In this document: positions 1-3,870 of the stretch, piece by piece
How the letters are laid out: each line of letters opens with the position of its first letter
Position numbering within the stretch: the stretch's first letter is position 1
Assembly: GCA_003507475.1 (NCBI GenBank)
Contig: DNVQ01000013.1
Span: forward strand, 1-7,049
Direction of reading: 5' to 3'
DNA: 7,049 nucleotides
Source of the DNA: Candidatus Moraniibacteriota bacterium
GTDB taxonomy: Bacteria > Patescibacteriota > Minisyncoccia > Moranbacterales > UBA9337
Translations under genes and position numbers: made by a program
The notes under the pieces: generated by a model
Databases searched by the model: none
What the model was told of the DNA's origin: nothing
Seen by the model: the letters and a program-made list of their open reading frames with translations, nothing else

Positions 1-28
1 TGTTATCTTTTGTTGATTCAGGGCTCAT
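1..28 (-). CDS. 5' end of an unidentified minus-strand gene, cut by the window edge
   Basis: Only about nine codons are visible (reading M-S-P-E-S-T-K-D-N), so no function can be given. The start is chosen because the ATG (complement of 26-28) is preceded at a 7-base spacing by GGAGG (complement of 36-40), one of the strongest ribosome binding sites in the window. A good minus-strand promoter lies at 94-123. The gene is divergent from the accessory units to its right and shares their strong Shine-Dalgarno style. It could be a chance start, but promoter, ribosome binding site and ATG in correct order make a real gene likely. Confidence 0.5.
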
Positions 29-93
29 TTTTGTTCCTCCATGTCTATTGATGGGTTGAAGAGCTATTGTTTCAGTTGAATTTATCAACTTAT

Positions 94-123
94 AATATAA
101 GCATATTTTTGACCATTTGTCAA
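94..123 (-). promoter_or_regulatory. Sigma70-type promoter for the minus-strand gene at the left edge
   Basis: On the minus strand a perfect TTGACA (complement of 118-123) is followed after 18 bases by TATATT (complement of 94-99). The predicted start near 87 gives a leader of about 60 bases before the ATG at 28. This is read from the sequence only. Confidence 0.5.
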
Positions 124-157
124 TTTTTTTTGGCTTGAATTGGAAGATGAATTTATG

Positions 158-195
158 AGTCTTTGCGAGGCGGTACTCCGCCGTGGCAATTGGAT
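158..195. repeat. Small REP-like palindrome
   Basis: A GC-rich island in AT-rich spacer. It contains the hairpin GGCGG-TACT-CCGCC at 169-182, flanked by TTTGCGA on the left and GTGGCAATT on the right. The reverse-oriented motif AGATTGCCATGAGA near 388-401 resembles the opposite end of the same kind of element. The two may therefore bracket the larger palindrome at 239-334. No reading frame is apparent. Confidence 0.45.
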
Positions 196-238
196 TTGTG
201 TTTGATGGGTATTTAAAGAATATAATTATCTAATAGCG

Positions 239-334
239 CTCCCTCTCCCTCTGGGAGAGGGTTGGGGTGAGGGCTAATTAACTATTTAAAGCCCTCATCC
301 GCCTTCGGCACCTTCTCCCAAAAGGAGAAGGAGG
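239..334. repeat. Composite REP/MITE-like palindromic element
   Basis: About 95 bases made of nested inverted repeats: CCCTCTCCC-TCT-GGGAGAGGG (241-261), GCCTTCGGC (301-309) and CCTTCTCC-CAAAA-GGAGAAGG (311-331). The inner sides also pair, GGTGAGGGC against GCCCTCATCC, so the whole folds as one large imperfect palindrome. Similar CCCTCTCCC...GGGAGAGGG palindromes are scattered through many bacterial genomes as intergenic REP-like repeats. No coding capacity is seen. Confidence 0.6.
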
Positions 335-452
335 TATTTGATCGGGATTTGAAAGGTATTTTCATTAAACTTGTAATGCACACCGGGAGATTGCCATGAG
401 ATTACCCTCTGTTAATATGTTAAAATGCTAACGTGCTAATATGAATAATCGC

Positions 453-480
453 TTGACAAAAAAAATAAAAAATATATACT
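453..480 (+). promoter_or_regulatory. Promoter of leader unit 1
   Basis: A perfect TTGACA (453-458) is followed after 16 bases by TATACT (475-480). The predicted transcription start is about 486-489, essentially on the ATG of the leader ORF at 489. If correct, the leader peptide would be translated from a leaderless or nearly leaderless mRNA, which fits its lack of a Shine-Dalgarno sequence. Confidence 0.6.
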
Positions 481-488
481 AACATTGT

Positions 489-581
489 ATGAAAAACTTA
501 ACTGCAAAAACAATTAAAATGATTTTGGTGGTCCTACTGATACAGGGAGGCCAATTTGTTTTTGCGGGTAAAAAAATATAA
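489..581 (+). CDS. Putative leader peptide 1 (30 aa, Ile/Leu/Val-rich)
   Basis: A 30-codon ORF (ATG 489, TAA 579-581) starting with MKNLTAKTIKMILVVLLI. Residues 9-18 include eight Ile/Leu/Val, and the peptide ends GQFVFAGKKI. Its last third is encoded by the 5' arm of the long hairpin, and its stop lies in the hairpin loop. Related ORFs sit at the same place in the copies at 1773 and 2346. The copy at 2346 aligns without gaps: N3, A6, K7, G21, FVFA 23-26 and K28 are shared. I infer an attenuator leader peptide sensing branched-chain aminoacyl-tRNA. A small secreted or toxic hydrophobic peptide is the main alternative, since residues 11-26 resemble a signal sequence. There is no Shine-Dalgarno, but a promoter places the transcript start at the ATG. 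Confidence 0.45.
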   Translation: MKNLTAKTIKMILVVLLIQGGQFVFAGKKI

Positions 582-620
582 ATTCAAAAAACTTTACCAA
601 TAAAAACAAACTGACCTCCT
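545..620 (+). promoter_or_regulatory. Long hairpin of leader 1 (antiterminator-like)
   Basis: The arm at 545-572 pairs with 593-620 over about 28 positions. Most pairs are Watson-Crick or G-U, with about four mismatches, and the loop is about 20 bases. The 3' arm overlaps the 5' arm of the terminator at 609-635, so both cannot form at once. The pairing is retained in the copies at 1831-1898 and 2402-2472 although the bases differ. Confidence 0.6.
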
Positions 621-638
621 AAACCGGGGTCAGTTTTT
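609..638 (+). terminator. Intrinsic terminator inside leader 1
   Basis: The stem AACTGACCTC / GGGGTCAGTT (609-618 with 626-635) has ten pairs including one wobble and a 7-base loop. A run of T follows to 638. It lies 70 bases before the first gene of the unit (708). Its left arm is the right arm of the long hairpin. Confidence 0.7.
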
Positions 639-684
639 AGTTCATTGTCAATTGTTGCGTATTTTTCGCTAAACATTCATCATT

Positions 685-690
685 TATAAT
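685..690 (+). promoter_or_regulatory. Possible -10 element before the gene at 708
   Basis: A perfect TATAAT lies 17 bases before the ATG, but no good -35 is found at the right distance (TTTTTC at 662-667). A start near 697 would put the AAGGA ribosome binding site (696-700) at the very 5' end of the RNA. Either this is a weak internal promoter, or the gene depends on readthrough of the leader 1 terminator. Confidence 0.25.
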
Positions 691-707
691 TTAAAAAGGA
701 ATTTCCA

Positions 708-1058
708 ATGATAACACACATGAGTGAAGTAACAGAAATAGTTATTGATCCGAAGAAGATTGAAATAGATGCGGAATTGAAAAAAGAGATCTTATCTTTA
801 GTGGGGTATTTTCCTAAAAGCTCTGCTGTTGTTGTGAAAAAATCAAAAGGAGGGAGATTATCTCAACATATGAAGCCTTGTTCGCTGAGCGCCTATGATG
901 TGAATGGGAGGATTATAAATACCAGATGCATAGGAGCTTTCGCTGGCAATAATACCATTGAAGTTTATGTAGTGTGTTGGGATTCAGATGGTAAAAATCT
1001 TGTTGTTATGGAATATGATGGAAAGGATTTATTTCCCGAATCTACAAGTGTTAATTAA
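708..1058 (+). CDS. Unrecognised 116-aa protein, first gene of unit 1
   Basis: I do not recognise this protein. It is soluble-looking, with no signal peptide or membrane segment. Its first 40 residues are acidic and lysine-rich. Residues 40-115 alternate hydrophobic and polar stretches (AVVVKKSKGG, TIEVYVVCWDSDG, NLVVMEYDG), suggesting a small beta-rich fold. Three cysteines (residues 58, 74, 90) do not form a familiar motif. The start at 708 is preferred over the internal ATG at 720 because AAGGA (696-700) lies seven bases upstream. It is the first of three genes on one strand, 15 bases ahead of the next, all behind leader 1 and ahead of the terminator at 1672, so it probably forms an operon with them. 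Confidence 0.7.
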   Translation: MITHMSEVTEIVIDPKKIEIDAELKKEILSLVGYFPKSSAVVVKKSKGGRLSQHMKPCSLSAYDVNGRIINTRCIGAFAGNNTIEVYVVCWDSDGKNLVVMEYDGKDLFPESTSVN

Positions 1059-1073
1059 TATAAGGAGAGAAAA

Positions 1074-1415
1074 ATGGAAATAGAGACAGGGGCATCGAAG
1101 TTTCGGCGATTGCATGAAAAATTTCCCAATAGAAGAAAGCATGATTTATTTATTTTTTTTGAGGGAGATATTGCCATTATCAAATCTTATCTTGGCGACT
1201 GGGTGCTAGTTTGTAAGATTTTTGCTCAGAATATGGAAGCAGCTATCAGGACTGTCGCTCATGACTGGAAAGATGGTTTTAAGAGAAAATATTATACTTG
1301 TAACCGTGTTAAGGGAACAAGCCGCTGTATGAATAAGATAAGCAATGGCAACTGTCCTAAGAGAAAAGGTATTCCTTGTAGGTGTAGAAATTTTTCATCA
1401 TTAACATGTGATTAA
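1074..1415 (+). CDS. Unrecognised 113-aa protein with C-terminal four-cysteine motif
   Basis: The family is not recognised. Residues 1-70 are basic and aromatic (FRRLHEKFPNRRKHDLFIFF) with an amphipathic stretch around 45-65. The C-terminal 40 residues are cysteine-rich and follow C-x8-C-x8-C-P-x5-P-C, then C-x-N-F and a final CD. The four-cysteine spacing recurs in the next gene (1432), so I infer a small metal-binding (probably zinc) or disulfide domain made twice. The start is fixed by AAGGAG (1062-1067) six bases before the ATG. It sits 15 bases after the gene at 708 and 16 bases before the gene at 1432, consistent with one transcript. A nucleic-acid-binding role is possible from the basic, Cys-rich make-up but is speculation. 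Confidence 0.7.
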   Translation: MEIETGASKFRRLHEKFPNRRKHDLFIFFEGDIAIIKSYLGDWVLVCKIFAQNMEAAIRTVAHDWKDGFKRKYYTCNRVKGTSRCMNKISNGNCPKRKGIPCRCRNFSSLTCD

Positions 1416-1431
1416 CTATAAGGAGAAATTC

Positions 1432-1653
1432 ATGGAAAGATTAACTGGAGTTTCAGGCAATATTCGCGTGGGAAAAGGCGTTGCCCCAGTATGTTTCAAC
1501 GGTGGAGTTGGAGAAGGGAATTGTCTTGGAATGATAAAACATGGAACATGTCCAGCGCTTAGGTCTGATTCTAAACGCGGGAAATTCCCAGAATGCCAAG
1601 ATTTTATAGATAAACGTCTAGATAAACCCAATCAGCATAACAGCGAGAATTAA
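1432..1653 (+). CDS. Unrecognised 73-aa small protein with the same four-cysteine motif
   Basis: The ORF extends upstream to a GTG at 1408. The start is placed at ATG 1432 because AAGGAG (1420-1425) stands six bases before it, exactly like the preceding gene, and because this avoids overlapping that gene. The 73-residue product carries C-x9-C-x8-C-P-x13-P-x-C-x2-F, matching the tail of its neighbour in the C-x8/9-C-x8-CP core and in the Pro-Cys...Phe end. Here the motif makes up most of the protein. The C-terminus is polar (DKPNQHNSEN). I infer a minimal zinc-ribbon-like domain, perhaps a duplicate of or partner to the upstream protein. No named family can be assigned. It is the last gene before the strong terminator at 1672. 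Confidence 0.65.
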   Translation: MERLTGVSGNIRVGKGVAPVCFNGGVGEGNCLGMIKHGTCPALRSDSKRGKFPECQDFIDKRLDKPNQHNSEN

Positions 1654-1671
1654 CAAATATGCGACAATCGA

Positions 1672-1716
1672 GCTCTGTATTAAGTTAGTACTACTTAATA
1701 CAGAGCCCATCTTTTT
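1672..1716 (+). terminator. Terminator of unit 1
   Basis: A perfect 14-bp stem (1672-1685 with 1693-1706, GCTCTGTATTAAGT and its complement) has a 7-base loop. A run of five T follows at 1712-1716. It lies 19 bases after the last stop codon. The ten bases AATCGAGCTC at its start (1666-1675) recur at the start of the unit 2 terminator. Confidence 0.85.
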
Positions 1717-1772
1717 AGTTTGTAATTTAATAAAATTTAAATTGCAAGTTGAAATGGATGAGGATAATAATT

Positions 1773-1853
1773 ATGAACAATACATTTATAAAAACAATTT
1801 GGATGATTAAAGTCTTGCTAAAAACCAGCGAGCGGGCTTATTTTTGGGGGTAA
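1773..1853 (+). CDS. Putative leader peptide 2 (26 aa, apparently frameshifted copy)
   Basis: ORF from ATG 1773 to TAA 1851-1853. Its first 16 residues (MNNTFIKTIWMIKVLL) line up with leader peptide 1 at N3, KTI 7-9, MI 11-12, V14 and L16. After that the frame differs: relative to copies 1 and 3 the DNA is two bases shorter before the hairpin arm. The expected tail (a GLIFGGK-like reading) is therefore in another frame and the real ORF ends TSERAYFWG. The RNA pairing is nevertheless retained. There is no Shine-Dalgarno. A possible promoter (TTGCAA 1742-1747, 17 bases, TAATAA 1765-1770) would start transcription just inside the ORF, so the promoter call is weak. Function is inferred as for copy 1; this copy may be degenerate. 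Confidence 0.3.
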   Translation: MNNTFIKTIWMIKVLLKTSERAYFWG

Positions 1854-1898
1854 AAATAATTTTTTATAAAAAAAGTTACCAATAAAAATAAGCCAGCT
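1831..1898 (+). promoter_or_regulatory. Long hairpin of leader 2 (antiterminator-like)
   Basis: The arm 1831-1853 pairs with 1876-1898. Twenty of 23 positions pair, counting one G-U, and the loop is 22 bases. The outer half contains GGCTTATTTTT against AAAAATAAGCC. The 3' arm holds TTACCAATAAAAA, identical to leader 1 over 13 bases, and AAAATAAGCC shared with leader 3. The 3' arm overlaps the terminator stem at 1890-1898. Confidence 0.6.
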
Positions 1899-1917
1899 CT
1901 AATCAAGTTGGCTTTTT
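1890..1917 (+). terminator. Intrinsic terminator inside leader 2
   Basis: AAGCCAGCT (1890-1898) pairs fully, with one G-U, with AGTTGGCTT (1906-1914) around a 7-base loop. T runs to 1917. It lies 51 bases before the gene at 1968, and its left arm is shared with the long hairpin. Confidence 0.7.
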
Positions 1918-1967
1918 GTTAGCAGTTCATTTCTAAAGAAGAGCATGTTTACAAAAAGGGAGATTTT

Positions 1968-2168
1968 ATGGAAAAGAAAGACATATCCTCAATAGAAGTC
2001 GGAATGAAAGAGTTTTCTCAAATTGTAAATAGAAATGGAGGATTTGGAGAGAATGAAAATCTCAAGATTAGCTTGAGAGATGACACAGCCACATTTAAAG
2101 CACAAGTCGGCAAAAAAATTGTTTGCTATGTGTTTGAGAAAGGAGGTATGAGTAACTGCAATGGATAA
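1968..2168 (+). CDS. Unrecognised 66-aa protein, the gene of unit 2
   Basis: A small acidic/lysine-rich protein of no recognised family, without signal peptide or membrane segment. The N-terminal half (residues 5-22) could be helical. Residues 32-56 look like successive beta strands (LKISLRDD, TATFKAQVG, KIVCYVFEKGG), followed by a glycine/cysteine-containing end SNCNG. The start is supported by GGGAG (1958-1962), five bases upstream of the ATG. The gene is alone between its leader (1773-1917) and the terminator at 2189, so it is probably a one-gene unit. Its small size lowers confidence, but ribosome binding site, leader and terminator are all in order. Confidence 0.6.
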   Translation: MEKKDISSIEVGMKEFSQIVNRNGGFGENENLKISLRDDTATFKAQVGKKIVCYVFEKGGMSNCNG

Positions 2169-2188
2169 CAATATCCTGAATCGAGCTC

Positions 2189-2227
2189 GCTCTATGATAA
2201 ATCATCGCATTTATCATAGAGCTTTTA
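2189..2227 (+). terminator. Terminator of unit 2
   Basis: A perfect 13-bp stem GCTCTATGATAAA / TTTATCATAGAGC (2189-2201 with 2210-2222) has an 8-base loop and a short T run. It lies 20 bases after the stop codon. The preceding AATCGAGCTC (2179-2188) matches the unit 1 terminator. Confidence 0.8.
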
Positions 2228-2233
2228 CTTTTA

Positions 2234-2292
2234 TTGTAGAGATGCGATTCATCGCGTCTCAAAGATAGACACGATAAATCGTGTCTCTACAA
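2234..2292. repeat. Twin-palindrome intergenic repeat with terminal inverted repeats
   Basis: A 59-base element bounded by TTGTAGAGA and TCTCTACAA. It holds two small palindromes, GAGATGCGAT-TC-ATCGCGTCTC (2239-2260) and AGACACGAT-AA-ATCGTGTCT (2267-2286). Short TTGTAGAGAC-type repeats of this design are common in intergenic DNA of several bacterial groups. It may be a MITE or REP-like element. Its right end abuts the -35 box of leader unit 3. Confidence 0.65.
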
Positions 2293-2293
2293 T

Positions 2294-2322
2294 TTGACAT
2301 AAATTAAATTGTAACTTAGAAT
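2294..2322 (+). promoter_or_regulatory. Promoter of leader unit 3
   Basis: A perfect TTGACA (2294-2299), a 17-base spacer and TAGAAT (2317-2322). The predicted start near 2329 leaves about 17 bases before the leader ORF at 2346. The -35 lies immediately beside the repeat ending at 2292. Confidence 0.65.
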
Positions 2323-2345
2323 GAATGAGTAAAAATATTTTATTT

Positions 2346-2441
2346 ATGAATAATCAATTAGCAAAAAATTTGTTTTATAGCTTTTACTTCTGGTTTATGC
2401 CGAGAGGTCGCTTTGTTTTTGCTAAGAAATATATAAATTAA
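2346..2441 (+). CDS. Putative leader peptide 3 (31 aa, Phe/Tyr/Trp-rich)
   Basis: A 31-codon ORF from ATG 2346 to TAA 2439-2441, starting MNNQLAKNLFYSFYFWFM and ending RGRFVFAKKYIN. Residues 10-17 contain seven aromatic residues. The ends match leader peptide 1 without gaps (N3, A6, K7, G21, FVFA 23-26, K28), while the middle differs in kind: aromatic here, aliphatic there. This is the pattern expected if the middle is the sensor of an attenuator and the end is constrained by the RNA hairpin it encodes. There is no Shine-Dalgarno. The stop lies in the hairpin loop. Confidence 0.45.
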   Translation: MNNQLAKNLFYSFYFWFMPRGRFVFAKKYIN

Positions 2442-2472
2442 ACTTTTCTTGATAAAAATAAGCCGACCTCTC
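2402..2472 (+). promoter_or_regulatory. Long hairpin of leader 3 (antiterminator-like)
   Basis: The arm 2402-2429 pairs with 2444-2472. GAGAGGTCG pairs perfectly with CGACCTCTC at the base, the A/T-rich middle pairs with several G-U pairs, and AAGAAA pairs with TTTCTT near the loop. The 3' arm contains the left arm of the terminator at 2463. Confidence 0.6.
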
Positions 2473-2488
2473 GCGAGGCCGGTTTTTT
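2463..2488 (+). terminator. Intrinsic terminator inside leader 3
   Basis: CCGACCTC (2463-2470) pairs with GAGGCCGG (2475-2482) around TCGC with one A-C mismatch. Six T follow at 2483-2488. The gene of the unit starts 172 bases further on, a wider gap than in units 1 and 2. Confidence 0.7.
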
Positions 2489-2536
2489 AGTTCTTTAATA
2501 ATCCAAAAATCAATCAGAATTTAATTGTTTGTTCAA

Positions 2537-2582
2537 GTATTTTTCATACATCAATACGTCAATGTATTGATTGTGAAAATAC
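2537..2582 (+). promoter_or_regulatory. Imperfect palindrome between leader 3 and its gene
   Basis: ATCAATAC (2550-2557) pairs with GTATTGAT (2564-2571) around GTCAAT, and the outer GTATTTT pairs with AAAATAC, for a 46-base hairpin with small bulges. No T run follows, so it is not a typical terminator. It could be an operator or a structured RNA segment. Confidence 0.4.
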
Positions 2583-2616
2583 ATTTGTATAAAAAAAGAT
2601 TTACCTTGTAAAAAGC

Positions 2617-2630
2617 GTGATAAAAATCAC
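2617..2630 (+). promoter_or_regulatory. CRP/FNR-like palindrome upstream of the gene at 2661
   Basis: GTGAT-AAAA-ATCAC is a perfect palindrome of the CRP/FNR half-site type (GTGA, six bases, TCAC), 30 bases before the start codon. It may instead be a small RNA hairpin in the 5' UTR. No such regulator is visible in the window. Confidence 0.3.
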
Positions 2631-2660
2631 ACATAACATCAATCAAGATGGAGGAAGAAC

Positions 2661-3026
2661 ATGGGAAAGATATTATTAGCAGCACCGCCAAAGAAGATAT
2701 TTTTAACAGCCACAGATAAACGGAATCGTTTTAGTTGTTTGATGCCAATTTTTATTGAGCAATTAGACAATCATTTGGATATAAAAATTTCTGAGAATTC
2801 TCTTAATTCAGAAATTATTATATTAATATCTGAAATGATTGAATGCCTCAAGAGAGTTTTTGAGAAAGCATCAATGGGATTGGAATTTTCAAGCGATAAT
2901 CCTACCTTTCAAGAATTAATAGATTATTTAAGATTCTATAAAGATGGCCCCATTCTTATTGCAGGGCCAGAGGCTTTGACCTATATTAATTTCAGACTGG
3001 AAAAGCTCATCAGACTTTTCGATTGA
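2661..3026 (+). CDS. Unrecognised 121-aa protein, the gene of unit 3
   Basis: No family is recognised. The product looks cytosolic and mostly helical. It has a short basic N-terminus (MGKILLAAPPKKIFL), a helix-rich middle (residues 30-72, with IIILISEMIECLKRVFEKA as one long amphipathic or hydrophobic stretch) and a C-terminal part with FQELIDYLRFYKDGPILIAG and a final helix ending RLEKLIRLFD. No transmembrane anchor is convincing. GGAGGA (2650-2655), five bases ahead of the ATG, supports the start. It stands alone between leader 3 and the perfect terminator at 3043. The A/T-rich codon use is like its neighbours. Confidence 0.7.
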   Translation: MGKILLAAPPKKIFLTATDKRNRFSCLMPIFIEQLDNHLDIKISENSLNSEIIILISEMIECLKRVFEKASMGLEFSSDNPTFQELIDYLRFYKDGPILIAGPEALTYINFRLEKLIRLFD

Positions 3027-3042
3027 TTTTTGAAGTAACGTG

Positions 3043-3078
3043 CGGAAGTGAACCAATTGGTTCACTTCCGTATTTTTT
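3043..3078 (+). terminator. Terminator of unit 3
   Basis: A perfect palindrome: CGGAAGTGAACC (3043-3054), AATT, GGTTCACTTCCG (3059-3070), then TA and six T. It lies 17 bases after the stop codon and closes the accessory region. Confidence 0.85.
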
Positions 3079-3373
3079 ATTTGTGTTATTTATATTTTTA
3101 CCATTCTCTAACCAAATGTCCTGATGGAATGTGGCGAGTAAAGTTGAGAGGGTATTATTGCTATTAATAAATGGGACTCATTTGGTTATTTTTGTCATTT
3201 GATAATTGGAAATTGAATCAAAATTCAAAATTTTAAATTCAAAATTAACATTTAAGAGCCTCCTTGCTAAACCTTATTTTTTGATATAAAATACGTTTTA
3301 GAGATTTAAAAATAATAAATAAAAAATAATTAGACTCTCGAAGTGGGGCTGATTTCTTTTTTGTTAAGATTTT
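3079..3373. other. Spacer between the accessory region and rplI
   Basis: AT-rich sequence without a credible gene. It holds a low-complexity repeat at about 3206-3246 (TCAAAATTCAAAATTTTAAA and a second TTCAAAATT), of a kind frequent in CPR-type spacers. A 9-base inverted pair AACCAAATG / CATTTGGTT lies at 3109-3117 and 3179-3187. The likely rplI promoter is at 3264-3290. Confidence 0.5.
3264..3290 (+). promoter_or_regulatory. Likely promoter of rplI-pyrG
   Basis: TTGCTA (3264-3269), 15 bases, TATAAA (3285-3290). The spacer is short, but the -10 is good and it is the best candidate before rplI. It would give a 5' UTR of about 75 bases. Confidence 0.4.
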
Positions 3374-3820
3374 ATGAAGGTAGTTTTATTAGAAAACGTC
3401 AAAAAATTAGGTAAAGTGGGGGATGTAGTGAATGTTTCAGACGGCTATGCAGCTAATTTTTTATTTCCTAGAAAATTGGCTCAAGTGGCTACGCCTGATA
3501 TCCTAAAAAGAGTGGAACAAATTAAAGTTAATAAAGCAAAGAGCGAAAAAGAAGAAATGAATAAATTGACTGAACTTTCCAGAAGTATTAAAGATGAGAA
3601 GATTGTTATTTCTGCCAAAGCTAAAGGAGAAAAACTTTTTGGCTCAATTGATGCAGGAGCTATCGCAAAAGAAATAAAAAATCAATTGGGGATTGAAATC
3701 GGCAGGGAGAATATAAAACTGGAATCTCCCATAAAAGAAATAGGGGAGAAAAAAATTAATATAGAATTTTTAAAAAATATCAAAACCAATATCATTGTTG
3801 AGGTGAGGGAGGAGAAATAA
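3374..3820 (+). CDS. rplI: 50S ribosomal protein L9
   Basis: L9 binds 23S rRNA near the base of the L1 stalk, and its long central helix projects from the large subunit. The 148-residue length is normal. The N-terminal RNA-binding domain (1-50) has the family pattern LGKVGDVVNVSDGYAANFLFP (12-32), although the usual G-K-A after this motif is K-L-A (34-36). A lysine/glutamate-rich helix spans about 42-75, and the C-terminal domain has the typical KLFGSI (87-92). The ATG at 3374 gives the canonical MKVVLLENV start. No Shine-Dalgarno is seen upstream. pyrG follows after 50 bases on the same strand and is probably co-transcribed. Some CPR lineages are reported to lack L9, so its presence narrows the possible lineage. 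Confidence 0.95.
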   Translation: MKVVLLENVKKLGKVGDVVNVSDGYAANFLFPRKLAQVATPDILKRVEQIKVNKAKSEKEEMNKLTELSRSIKDEKIVISAKAKGEKLFGSIDAGAIAKEIKNQLGIEIGRENIKLESPIKEIGEKKINIEFLKNIKTNIIVEVREEK

Positions 3821-3870
3821 TTTTTTCGTAGTTTTAATTTTTTTGTAAATAAATTTTATTTGAATATAAT

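Larger units (their letters stand above)
124..452. other. Gene-free spacer between the left-edge gene and leader 1
   Basis: Apart from the palindromes at 158-195 and 239-334, this stretch holds AT-rich sequence. It includes a short degenerate repeat at about 411-443, built of GTTAATATG / GTTAAAATGC / GTGCTAATATG units. I see no convincing gene, tRNA or other structured RNA in it. Confidence 0.5.

Noticed and set aside
239..334. CRISPR-like or tRNA-like structure in the GC-rich palindromes
   Set aside because: There are no regularly spaced identical repeats with unique spacers, and no cloverleaf with anticodon and CCA end. A REP/MITE-like palindrome explains the pattern.
438..480. Alternative 13-codon ORF beginning ATGAATAATCGC at 441 as the leader peptide of unit 1
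   Set aside because: Its first bases resemble the starts of leader ORFs 2 and 3, but it spans the -35/-10 promoter of leader 1 and ends before the hairpin. The ORF at 489 aligns much better with copy 3.
1408..1431. Longer start (GTG at 1408) for the 73-aa cysteine-motif gene
   Set aside because: It overlaps the upstream gene and has no ribosome binding site, while ATG 1432 has AAGGAG at an ideal distance.
1416..1631. Minus-strand ORF of 71 codons opposite the gene at 1432
   Set aside because: It is fully covered by a plus-strand gene with a good start signal, lacks its own ribosome binding site and shows no recognisable protein features.
1989..2171. Minus-strand ORF opposite the gene at 1968
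   Set aside because: Judged a shadow of the plus-strand gene, which has leader, ribosome binding site and terminator in order. The reverse reading has none of these.
2587..2614. Stretch resembling the 3' side of the leader hairpin (TATAAAAAAAG, TTACC, TAAAAA)
   Set aside because: It looks like part of leaders 1 and 2, but no matching 5' arm, leader ORF or terminator accompanies it, and AT-rich sequence gives such matches easily. It could be a remnant at most.
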